Source of the DNA: Aselliscus stoliczkanus
Taxonomy: Eukaryota; Chordata; Mammalia; Chiroptera; Hipposideridae
Assembly (NCBI GenBank): GCA_033961575.1
Contig: CM066733.1
Span: 104,499,921 to 104,563,920, forward strand
DNA length: 64,000 nt
Direction of reading: 5' to 3'
The notes under the pieces were generated by a model. It had not been told where the DNA came from. It saw only the letters and a list, made by a program, of their open reading frames with translations, and did no database searches. This document shows positions 46,905 to 57,420 of the stretch, piece by piece (positions within the stretch are counted from its first letter, which is position 1; the number at the start of each line of letters is the position of its first letter). Position numbers and translations under genes: made by a program.

Positions 46905-47534
46905 TAGTTCAGTTTCTTTATAGAGAGCATGTCTTGCTTTTAAAATCCAGTATGACAATATCTGTCTTTTAATTGGATGGTTGAGGTCTTTTACATTTAA
47001 TTACATTACTTATAAGTTAGACTTAAAATATCATCTTGTATTTATTTTCTAATTGCCTCATCTTTTTTGTTCATTTTTTCTTTTCCTGCCATCTTTTATA
47101 ATTCCATTTTATCTCTGCAATTGGCTTACTAATTAGCTCTTTTTAAAAATAGTGGTATCCCTGTGGTTTACAATATGCATTTTTAACATATAATAGTCTA
47201 CCTTGAAATAATATAAGGTACAGTAATAAGAAACTTTTAACAGTAAACTTCATTTCCTCTCTCCCCTATTATGTGCTATTAATGTAATACAGTGTACTTT
47301 TCTACAAATGTTATAAGGCCCATAACATATCGTAACTATTTTTGCTTTGTTAATTATATTTTATACTAATCAAAAACAAGAAAACAATGAATATTATGTT
47401 TACCTTTATTTATGCCATTTCGAGGCTCTTCAACAGTTTTCGTAAATACAGATTTCTGTCTGTCATATTATTATCATTATTATTATTATAAGTAGTAGTA
47501 ATATTATTTTTGACCAAATAAATTTCTTTAATAT

Positions 47535-47942
47535 TTTTCTTTTTTTTAAAATTAAAGTTTATTGGGATGACAATTGTTAACAAAGTTACATAGATTTAAG
47601 GTGTACAATTTTGTAATACATCATCTTTATGTCACATTGTGTGTTCACCACCCAGGCAGTTCTCTTTCCATCACTTTATATTTGATCTCCTTTACCCTCA
47701 TCTATAGCCCCCCTCCCCTCTTACCCTCTGGTAACCACTAAACTGTTGTTTGTGTCGATGAGTTTTGTTTCTTCATTTGTTTTTCTTGTTCTTTTGTTGT
47801 TTTCAGTTTTATATACCACATATCAGTGAAATCATGTGGTTCTCTACTTTTTCTGTCTGACTTATTTCACTTAGCATTATAATCTCAAGATTCATACATT
47901 TTGTCGCAAATGGCAGTATTTCATCTTTTCTTATGGCAGAAA
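47535..47942 (-). mobile_element. 5'-truncated L1, 3'UTR and ORF2 tail (second L1 subfamily)
   Basis: ttattgggatgacaattgtt, ggtgtacaattttgtaatac, tgtgtgttcaccacccaggc, accctctggtaaccactaaa and ataccacatatcagtgaaat form an L1 3' end of a subfamily different from the one at 45.8 kb. Inserted in the ancient L1. Confidence 0.75.
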
Positions 47943-48144
47943 GAGCGTTTGACAAGATACGACATCCATTTATGATAAAAACACAATGGAATACTATTCT
48001 TTAATATGTTTTATAGTGCAGGTAGGCTGGCAATGAATTTTGTAGATTTTATTTGTATGAAAAAAATTTTATTGCATCTTTAATTTTGAAAGATTCTGTT
48101 TGAGTCTAGAATTCTGTGTTGTTGTTTTTTTCTTTTAGCATTTT

Positions 48145-48546
48145 TTTTAAAGATTTTTATTGGGGAATTGGGGAAGGGGAACAATGTTGGGGAATTGGGG
48201 AAAGGGAACAGCCAAGTTGTTGTCCTTCAATCTTAGTTGTGGAGGGCGTGGCTAGCTCAGCTTCCAAGTCCAGTCACCATCCAACTGCCTGCCAGCAGCT
48301 CAGCTCAAGGTGTAGCTTTCAGTCTTAGTTGCAGGTGGGTGTAGCCACCATCCCATGTAGGAGTCAAACCGGCAACCTTGTTGTTAGGAGCATGTGCTCT
48401 CACCAGCTGAGCCATCCTGCCACCTGTTGGCAGCTCAGCAGCAGCTCAGCTCAGGCACAGCTCACTGTCCCATGTGGGAATAGAATCGACAATCCTGCTG
48501 CTCAGAGCTCAGGTGCTCTTAACCAACTGAGCCACTTGGCCGGCCC
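48145..48546 (-). mobile_element. Ves-type SINE, dimeric head, T+ tail
   Basis: Perfect duplication tcttttagcatttt at 48,131-48,144 and 48,547-48,560. Two tRNA-like units; the tail has two GGGGAATTGGGG units and AATAAAAATCTTT. The short gccagcagctcagctcaagg piece suggests a remnant of a third unit. Confidence 0.93.
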
Positions 48547-48609
48547 TCTTTTAGCATTTTAAAGTACTTTCTCCATAGTTGATGACTTGCATGGTTTTTA
48601 TTAAAAAAT

Positions 48610-49290
48610 AGCTAACGTACAATATTAAATTAGTTTCAGGTGTACACAATAGTTATTCAACATTTATATACCTAAAGAAGTGATCACCATAAGTCCAGCA
48701 ACCATCTGATATCGTACTATGCTATCACAATATTATTGACTATATAAGTCCAGCAACCATCTGACACTGTACTATATGCTATCACAATATTATTGACTAT
48801 ATTCCTTATGCTCTATATTACATCCACATGACTTATTTGTTTTATACCTGAAAATTTGAACTTTTTATTCCACTTTCCTTCTCCTCATTATTTCAATTTT
48901 TCAATTATAGTTGATATTCAACATTATTTTGTATTACTTTTGAGTGTACAGAATAGTGGTTAGACATTTATATAATTTAAGAAGTGATCCCCCTGACTAA
49001 TCAAGTACCCACCTGGCACTATACATAGTTATTACCATAGTATTGACTGTATTCCCTATGCTTTACATCCCCATGACTATTTTGTAACAACCAATATGTA
49101 CTTCTTAATGCCTTCAACCTTTTTACCCTGTCCTCCAACCCCTTTACCATCTGCCCTCCAATAAATCTAGTACCCATCTGACACCATATATAGTTATTAC
49201 ATTATTGACTATACTCCTTATGCTATATCCTACATTCCCATGACTACTTTGTAATAACCAATTTGTATTTCTTAATCCCTTCCCCTTTTT
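48610..49290 (-). repeat. Triplicated 3'UTR module of the HAL1-like L1
   Basis: The module with catctgacaccata, gttattacaatattattgac and catgactattttgtaac appears at about 48.69-48.87, 48.99-49.13 and 49.16-49.29 kb. Within the first, a unit of about 58 bp (ataagtccagcaaccatctg) is itself duplicated. The copies at 24.0 and 34.6 kb have one module only. Confidence 0.7.
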
Positions 49291-50009
49291 CACACATTCC
49301 CAAACCCCTCCTGTCTTTGATAACCATCAAAATGTTATCTGTATTTATGAGTTTGTTTCTGTTTTGTTTGTTTATTTTGTTCTTTAGATTCCACATATAA
49401 GCAAAATCACATTGCAAATGTCTTTCGCTGTCTGACATACCTTACAGCACAATACCCTCCAGGTCCATCCATGCCACTGCAGATGGCAAGAGCCCATTCC
49501 TTTCCATAGCTGAACAATATTCCATTGTATCTATGTATTACCTACTCTTTATCAATTCATCCATTGACAGACACCCAGCTGCCTCCACATCTTGGCCATT
49601 GTAAACAATTCTTTAATGAATATATGGATGTACATGTCACTTCAAAGTAGTGTTTTGGGTTTCTTTGGATAATTTACCCAGAAGTGGGATTTCTGGGTCC
49701 TTCATTATCACTTGTTATAGACTTTGTTTTAAAGTTTATTTTGTCTGGTTTAAGTGTTGCTACTTCATCTTTGTTTGTTTCATTTCTATTTTCATGATAT
49801 ATCTTTTTCTCATTCCTTTACTTTCAGTCTGTGTATGTATTTTGATCTGAAGTGAGTCTCTTGCAGGCAGCATATGTAAGGACCTTGTTTTCTTATCCAT
49901 TCAGCCACCTTATGTCTTTCAATTGAAGCATTTAATCCATTTACATTTAAAATAATTGTTGATAGATGTATAGTTATTGCCATTTTATTATTCATATTTT
50001 TCTTTATCT

Positions 50010-50066
50010 CCTAGTCTTCTCCTTTTCCTTTTCCACCTTCTCTTTCTTCTTCTTCTTCTTTTTGTC
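50010..50066. repeat. Pyrimidine tract between ORF1 and ORF2 of the L1
   Basis: C/T-rich (ttcttcttcttcttcttttt) at the same relative place as 24.88-24.96 kb. Confidence 0.7.
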
Positions 50067-50435
50067 TTAAAAAAGTCCTTTTAACATTCCTTGTAATACA
50101 GGTTTGGTGGTGAGAAACTCCTTCAGTTTTCTCTTGTCCGGGAAGCTCCTCAATTCTAAATGATAGCTTTGCTGAGTAGAGTAATGTGGTTGTAGGTCCG
50201 TGCTTTTCATCACTTTGAATATTTTGTGCCAATCACTTTTGGCCTGTAAAGTTTCTGCTCAGGAATTAGCAGACAGTCTTATGAGAGCTCCCTTGTAGGT
50301 AACTAATTACTTTTCTCTTGCTGCTTTTAAGATTCTCTCTTTGTCTTTAACCTTTGGCACTTTAATTATGATATGTCTTGGTGTGGGCCTGTTTGGGTTC
50401 ATCTTGTTTGGGACTCTCCGCTTCCTGGGCTTGTA

Positions 50436-50590
50436 CAGAAATACCTTGGTTTGTGAGCATAATTTGTTCTGGAAACAAACTACTCGTATTGCAAGACATT
50501 GCTCATTTTCCACGTTAGAAAGTATTAGAAATGTTTCCTTGTCTTGCGGAACACTCGCAAAACACATTACTCACAACTAAGGTTTCACTG
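50436..50590. mobile_element. TA-flanked MITE (155 bp; pogo/Tigger or mariner type) inside L1 ORF1
   Basis: Left end cagaaataccttggtttgtg; the right end on the reverse strand is cagtgaaaccttagttgtga. TA lies on both sides (50,434-50,435 and 50,591-50,592). Comparison with the uninterrupted ORF1 region at 25.33 kb shows it is an insertion. By chance it is in frame with ORF1 on the minus strand, so the 86-aa frame at 50,567-50,307 is half MITE, half ORF1 (RPTPRHIIIKVPKVKDKER). Confidence 0.85.
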
Positions 50591-52797
50591 TATATCTATT
50601 TTCTGCACCAGGTTAGGAAGTTTTTCAGTCATTATTTCTTCAAATAAGTTTTCAATTCCTTGCTCTCTCTCTTCTGGTACTTCTATGATACAAATATTGG
50701 TACACTTGATGTTGTCCCAGAGGCCCCCTAAACTGTCCACATTTTTTTGGATTCCTTTTTTACTTTTTGCTGTTCTCATTAGGTGTTTTCTGCTACCTTA
50801 TCTTCTAAATTGCTGATTTGATTTCTTGCTTCATCTAATCTATTGTCGATTCTTTCTAATGTATTCTTTATTTTGGTTATTGTAGTCTTTATTTCTGACT
50901 AGTTCTTTCTTATGTTTTCTATCTTCATTTTTATATTTCCTGTCTCTTTGTTGAAGTTCTCCATGAGATCATTGAGCATCCTTATATATAACTAGTGTTT
51001 GGAACTCTGAATCTGGTAGATTATTTATCTCCATTTTGTTTAGTTCTTTCTTTGGAGCTTTGTTCTGTTCTTTCATTTGGGATGTGCTTTTTTCTCTCCC
51101 CATTTGGCTGTCTCCCCATGTTTGTTTCTAGGTAGTGGTGCTATGCCTCCTGGTCTTAGTGGAGTGGCCTTATGTAGCAGGTGTCCTATAGGGCCCAGTT
51201 GTGAAGTCTCTCAGGTCACCAGAGCCAGGTGCTCCAGGTGTGTCCCTTGTGTGGGTTGTGTGTGCCTTCATATTGAGGCTGAGACTTGATAGCTGTTTGC
51301 ACATAAATGAGAGGGATTGACCCTCAATGTGATTGATTGTGAGGACTGGCTTTGACTACAGTGGAGGAGGTATTGTACAGGTGTGACTCTACAGAGCAGG
51401 GTTCACTTTAGCATATCTCCAGTGCCTGCTCAGTTTGCCCTTGGGTGTATCATCCTTGGTGGTGTCCGGTGATGCTCTGGCCCAGTCTGAAGCTGGCCAC
51501 TGGGGCCTCCTGGGGCATCCTGGGAGGGGACCTGTGGCAGGCCATGTTGTGTTGAAGGCCAAGTTCTGCTGCAGTCTGTGCCCTGTCTGGGGACACCTGG
51601 CATGAGCCACAAAGTAATCCAGAGATGGCCTCCACCTGTTATACTTGCAAGGTGCCTTGAGAGGCAAAGCCGTAAACCAAGGCCAGCTGCTATTATTGCA
51701 AAGCTTAGGGCTGCTCAGCCAGAAGTATGGGAAACGCCAAAACCAGATGCTGCTTGTTTGGGTTTTGTGTACCTGTGAGAGAATCCTAGGAAAGTCTGCA
51801 GCATGAGGTAAAGCAGGCAGTTTGCAGGAAAAAGCCACTGGAAGCAGTTTGGGTAGTACCAAAAGTTGGGAGGGGCAGGGCCTCAGAATCTTTAGGGTGG
51901 AGCCAGATTTATGGATACAAAATATGATGACTGCCTGTGTCTGCATGGCAGGAAGTGGGAGGGCTCAGCAAAGAAATGATGGCTTTTGCCAGGTCCTTTG
52001 TCTGGGAGAAAGCTGTCCCCAGTCTTCACCCTAAAGCTGGACAATTCAATTCTTCCTCATATGTCCCTGGCACCTTTGAGCTGCTGCCCCAGCGCTGGAG
52101 CTCAGACAAGTGAGGAGTGAGTCTGCAGGTAAGTCTGTGGGCCATCCTTTTAAGAAGAGCACCTGGGAGTATAGCCGCCCTATATCTCACTCAGACACAA
52201 TCTCCGCTGGTTTTCACAGCCAGAAATCGTGGGGACTTTTTTCCCCGGCACTGAAACCCTGGGCTGGGAAGGGGCTGGGATCCCTCACTTCTCCAGAGGA
52301 GATCTCTGCAGCTTAGATACCCCTCCTGATTTTTAATGTTCACACGTGGGTGTGGGACCAGCCCATTCCACATCTCTGTCCCTCCTATCAGTGTCTAGGT
52401 GGCTTCTTCTGTATGTTCGTAGTTGTAGGGCTTCAGTTCATCTAGGCGTCAGGCAATTCACAATAATGGTTGTTCTGTGGTTTAGTTGTAATTGATGCAG
52501 TCCTGAGAGTAGGTGAGCACAGCATTTACCTACTCCGCCATCTTGACTAGAAATGACTTGCATAATTTTTGATTAGAAGTCTTATTTTTGTTGTTCTCTA
52601 TGTATCGTTTTTTTTTTCCTTTTGCTTTAATTAAATTTTAATACTTCTAGAAAAGAATAATCAAGGTTGGCTAACACCAAGCTGAATATCATATAAAGAA
52701 AAAACCAGCCTTTAAACAGTTAAGGGTGTTCGACTGCATCCTGCTTGTTTTTTTTTTACTTATCTTTTGTTTTCAGCAGTTTGACTATGATGGGTCA

Positions 52798-52799
<2 letters not shown>

Positions 52800-52835
<36 letters not shown>
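52800..52835. repeat. (TG)n microsatellite
   Basis: About 18 TG units. Confidence 0.95.
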
Positions 52836-52837
<2 letters not shown>

Positions 52838-52924
52838 TGTTATTCATCCTGCTTGAATTTCTCTAGGTTTATTGTATTGGCCGTTTGCTTTCCTTCATTA
52901 TTTTTGGAAAATTTTGACCAGTAT

Positions 52925-53270
52925 TTAATTTTTTTTATTTTGAAATAATTTTAGATTCACAAGAAGCTGCAAAATATTGGTGATTTCCCATGTGTCACTT
53001 ACACAGCTTCCTCCAATGATAACACCATAAATAATCATAATACTCTTAAAACTGGGAAATTGGTATTATATAATACTCTTAAGTAAACTATAGATCTTAT
53101 TTGGATTCTGTCAATTTTATACATTTTTTGCTCTGTATTTCTATCACATTCATGGCATGTATTGATTTGTGTAATCTACATTGCAATTAGGATACAGAAC
53201 TGTTTCATCACTGAAGAAACTCCTTCATGCTACCCCTTCAGTCATTATCTTTTCACATACTTTTTCTTCC
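52925..53270 (-). repeat. Ancient L1M 3'UTR fragment
   Basis: tattttgaaataattttaga, ttcacaagaagctgcaaaat, ttacacagcttcctccaatg and aattaggatacagaactg match a reversed L1M 3'UTR. It lies between two parts of the ancient L1 and so was probably inserted into it. Confidence 0.6.
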
Positions 53271-53973
53271 CTATATTCTTTCTCTCCTTTCCTTTTAGGA
53301 CTCTCAAGAAATGCAATTTAGAACATTTGGTATTGTCCCACAGTACTTAGTTGCCTGTCTCTCTTTCTCTGTCTCTCTCTCTCGTTTGAGTAATTTCTAT
53401 TAATATATATTTAAGTTCACCAATTCTTTTTTCCTTCAGCTCTGTTTGATCTGCTGATTATTGTTTATTGAAGATATTCTTCCTCTTGGATGCCATGTTT
53501 TTATTTCTGTCCTTTACATTTGACTTATATAGTTTTCACCTCTCTACTGTAATTTCAATGTATTTATGCATACATTCACTTCTTGCACTAGAGCCTTTAA
53601 CATATTAATCATAATTGAAACTATTGCAACATCTGGATCAGTCTGGAGTCTGATTTTGTTGATTGCTTTATTTCTTGACAATAGGCTGTTTTTTCCCTTG
53701 ATTTTGTGTTTGTTTTGGTGTTTTTGTATGGTTGCTAAATATTGTATGTAGACACACATAGAAGACTAGAGTAAATGGCATTTTTGCCAAAAAATGGGTA
53801 TGCCTCTTTTTCTGTCAAGCCGTTAGTATGGAGTTGAGTTACTCTAGTCAGGAATTGAGATGGTTTGGGGTTTTATTGTGGCTGTTATTTAGTGAACCAC
53901 AAGCTTAACTTCTTCCAGTGTTTGGCAGCTATTTCTTTGTGCATAGAATGGGGACTGGGTGGGTTTAACAAAT

Positions 53974-54051
53974 AAACCAACCAACCAACCAACCAACCAA
54001 CCAACCAACCAACCAACCAACCAACTAACCAACCAACCAACCAACCAACCA
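53974..54051. repeat. (AACC)n microsatellite
   Basis: About 78 bp of ACCA repeat with one ctaa interruption near 54,024. The matching plus-strand frame (NQPTNQPT repeats) is an artefact. Confidence 0.95.
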
Positions 54052-54784
54052 GTGTTTCTTTTTCACCCTTTAGCTTTCAGCCACTCTACACCACAGAGGG
54101 GAAGCTCTCCAAGTTTTTACCCCTTCCTTAATGGCAGACTGATGATGCTTGTTACTTGGTGTTATACTTGTGTTGGGGTCGCTGGAGTGTTATCTGTTGT
54201 CCTAGCCTATTAGTCTTAGCAGGCTCTGTGTGCTTGGGACACAGGGTTGGTGTTTCTTAATACTCCTGTCCTTCCTCCTATGGAAGCCAAACAGCCAAAC
54301 TCTGCCTTGTATCTCTGATTGGCCCTGAGTGGGAGAGAGATTCCTGATAATCATCTCCTATACACCTGCCCCACTGAGGGGGGTTTGCTCCAGTTTTTTA
54401 CCCTGCCCCCAAACTTTCTTATAAGCACTTGGTGGAGGCCTGTGGAAAAATCTTATAATAAATAAATGCAAATTCTCCTTGTATCTGGACCTCATATCTA
54501 TACCACATTGTCCTGCTGGTCTACATTTGACTTAAGAGCAAACATTTTAGCTGAGCTGTTTTCTACTTTTGTGGCAGACATTTCTCTCTCCTATGTTCTG
54601 CCAAAGGCAAAATAATATATGTGAACTATTTCTTTTTGGTTTTGTTCTTTGGAATTCAGTTTACTTTCCTTGCATTCAACTTCAGCTCTCTGCCTGCGGA
54701 ATATTTATGATTGTGTAGATGATCCATTTTTTTTCATTGTCTTGTGCTCCTATGTCCTAAGCATACATGTGAAACTCTCCAGCA

Positions 54785-55560
54785 TTTATTTTTTAATGCT
54801 TCATTCATTGAGCAAGTGCTATTGAGTTCATATTATGAGTCAGAAACTGGGGATATAATGGTGAATAAGAAACAAGTGAATATAATTTGGAGATAAAGTG
54901 GGCAGGACTTGATGTTTCACTGAACATAAAAGGGAAAAGGAGTTGCCAATTATGACACAAGAAAGGAAGGGGAGTCAATGAATGGTGAGAAAGCTGTGTC
55001 CCAGGGGATTGGTCTGCAGGAGAGATGTAAAAAAGGGCTCTGTGACAAAATGAGCTGGGAATGACTGGTTGTAGTCCAAGAGGGTAGTATTTAAATTGAG
55101 ATTTTTGGAGGTGGTGCAGTTTCTGGTAATGACTAGATCTGGAGGATAGCTATGGGAGTGCATAGCTGTGGTGCTGAGAAGTAAATAATCATTAGGGTGA
55201 GAAAGATCAGAAACTAGGAAGCCAGAGTGCTTGTAGTTCACCCAAGCTGGTGTTGAAAATCACTACTGATGGTATCAGAAGAGAGGGTAAATGAGGAAGA
55301 CTGTAAGCCAGGAGTTATCATCTTTACTGAACAAGAGGATTGAATGGAAGGTCAGTAGATAGGAGCAGAGCTGACTGCTTTGGGTGTCAGAGAAAAAGGA
55401 ATTTGTACAGGCAGGGAAGGAATGGCCTGGAAGTGACATTTAGGAACAAGGAGAATCCTTTCCCACTACCTGGTGCTGCACTGTGTAGAGTCTTGGAGAA
55501 CAACAGCTGCAATTTGGAAGGGCTGCAGGGGAGGTCATGTCCTTAGAAGTAGGCAGGTTT
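54785..55560 (-). repeat. Probable L2-type relic
   Basis: cttcattcattgagcaagtg, ttatgagtcagaaactgggg and ggtgaataagaaacaagtga start a reversed L2 3' end. The purine-rich continuation is plausible but weak. Confidence 0.35.
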
Positions 55561-55994
55561 CAATTAGGCAATGAGATGAAAGGAAAGATTTTGGGAAATG
55601 GTTGGGAATCCAGGGAAATCTGGCTTTTTGTGTGATAGATGGGTCTATTGCTCTGATGAAAGGTGGGTGTTCACAGCCCTGTAGGTGATACAAACATGCT
55701 TGTTCCATGAATTAAAACAGTGCCCAGAACTCCATCAATGTCTCTGACATCTTTGGCTTGGGAGAATCTGGGGAGAGGCAGAGAGCCACTCCTGGACACA
55801 GTTCTGTTTCTCCTGAAACAACGATATTTTGCGCAGGCACCATTGTGTTTCTGCCTGAAGCTTTCAGCACATGCCACCCGATGTTGAGACAAGCCTCCAA
55901 CAGCATGGCGATGACACTGACTCCAGGTTTTACTGTGTCTGTAACAACCAGGTTGCTAATTAGGCCCAATTGTGAGGGTAGTTTTTGTGCTTTA

Positions 55995-56039
<45 letters not shown>

Positions 56040-57250
56040 CCACAGGTCACAGAACAGCTGTCAGATGGTATAATTTGGTCGAGTTCATTTGGAGCTGCTT
56101 TTGGAAGCTTTCTGAAGCATTATGTTCTACATAATGTGCATGATTAATGCTTGTTTATTTGGACAATCCTGTGTTGTAACTAAAGTGGTGGCCTATTTTA
56201 TGCCAGTTATAATATACCATTCCATTCATGAGATGGCGTTCCATTGAGGGTATGGAGTAGAGTGATAATGTTCAATCTATTTACTAAGGAACCAACTCAT
56301 TGTACCATTCTGCAAGCTGCTTGTTCCATTTGAGTGATGATTCTGTGCTTAACTCTTCCGAGGAAGAGATCTGGGCTCATTTCCATTCTGAAAGGTAGGT
56401 GGAAAATATATCTGAAAGCAGTGGTCATTTGGACAGCAGGGATATCTTGCTCTAACTGCCTTCTGTAGGAGGAAAATGCAGCATTTTTTCTGTTCTCAGG
56501 GGAAAGTCTTTCTGCTTTGACAACCGTGGAATTTATTGCTAGCCAAGCACACATTGTTTGCAGTGTTAGAAACCTTTGCCTCTTCCACTCCAGAAACTGT
56601 CCCATGTTACTCCCTGTTTTCCTTAACATACACACAAGCTTTTTCTTACTTTTTTTTTGCAAATAACAAAGGAAATCATAATTCAACTTTGGCCTTTACC
56701 TCTAATTGGGCGTGACCTTAGACAGCTCACCTAGTCTCTTTATTTTGCCTTTTACAAAATGTTGGAGCTGGTGAGGTGGTCTTTCGGGTCCCTTTCAGCT
56801 GCACCAGACTGTGGCTCTGTGATTGTATTTAGTTAGTTTTGTTTAGTTGGTGATTGTATTACATGGCAGCAACTTTCTGGAAGTTGGTTCTGACTCAATC
56901 CTTCCTTCTCATGTCTTTTTATGTTAGACTGCTTCCTGGGTACCAGCTCCCTGGGTGCCAGCTCCCTGGGTGCATGCTGGCTCAGAGGGAGACAAGTGCA
57001 TTTATATTACTTGCAGATATTTTGTTTATCCTAAACATACTTTAGGCAAAAGTATATTTTTGGCCTATTTTATTTTGTCTTTACTTTTCGTGCCTTTTCC
57101 TTCCTACGAGTAAGATCTTCCTCTTTTAACTTTTTGCTTTCCTCTCTTCTCAATAAAATCAGCTGATAGCAATTAATTATATCATAGTGTGAATTTGAGT
57201 GAGTATGTTTCTTTTCCTGGGGATCTGTATCTAAATGTATAAATGTTATA
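55561..57250. other. Single-copy DNA with unassigned overlapping frames
   Basis: Open frames of 95 aa (55,712-55,999, minus), 129 aa (55,758-56,147, plus) and 129 aa (56,297-56,686, minus) overlap or adjoin on both strands. No domain, splice signal or retrocopy hallmark is recognised. A three-unit tandem repeat of about 15 bp (ctccctgggtgccag) lies at 56,932-56,974. Confidence 0.4.
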
Positions 57251-57254
57251 TATA

Positions 57255-57420
57255 CACACAGCTGCAATTTATTGAATGCTGACTATATGTCTATTCACTG
57301 TACTGGCCACCTCCATTTGTTACCTTAATGGGTATTAACAACTTTGGGAAGGAGACACTATTATTCTCATTTTATAAATGTAGAAACTGAAGCTTAGGAG
57401 TTTAATCAGAAGCCTATTTT
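57255..57420 (-). repeat. MIR SINE
   Basis: caatttattgaatgctgact, ccactccatt-like block, ttattctcattttataaatg and agaaactgaagcttaggag are in reversed MIR order. Confidence 0.7.

Larger units (their letters stand above)
48593..52552 (-). mobile_element. HAL1-like internally deleted L1, copy 3 (nearly complete)
   Basis: Duplication atgacttgcat at 48,582-48,592 and 52,553-52,563. Sense order: ATTTCTAGTCAAGATGGCGG, 5'UTR (to about 51.1 kb), ORF1 (about 51.0-50.1 kb, with LWDNIKCTNICIIEVPEERE and NRPTPRHIIIKVPKVKDKER in separate frames), purine-rich spacer, ORF2 N-terminus (IILNVNGLNASIERHKVAEW, RKQGPYICCLQETHFRSKY). The family deletion follows at about 49,700, then the ORF2 C-terminus (FAYMWNLKNK) and a 3'UTR with three tandem modules. 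ORF1 is interrupted by a TA-flanked MITE. Not coding-competent. Confidence 0.88.
44740..54400 (-). mobile_element. Ancient L1 backbone broken by at least four insertions
   Basis: Pieces in minus-strand order: 54.4-53.28 kb 5' region/ORF1 start (ttaacatattaatcataatt, ctggatcagtctggagtctg); 52.88-52.56 kb ORF1 end; 48.6-48.55 and 48.13-47.94 kb ORF1/spacer; 47.52-46.91 kb spacer and ORF2 start (tcttttaattggatgg); 45.82-44.74 kb ORF2 reverse-transcriptase region (catgatggggtatccattgc). All frames are broken. Between the pieces lie a younger 5'-truncated L1, an L1 3' fragment, a SINE and a half-L1. Confidence 0.7.

Noticed and set aside
51389..51946. 185-aa minus-strand open frame
   Set aside because: It lies in the 5'UTR of the half-L1. 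The same region of the sister copy is not open in the corresponding frame, so it is not a conserved L1 protein.
53959..54213. Plus-strand frame with a repeated NQPT motif
   Set aside because: It is the translation of the (AACC)n microsatellite.
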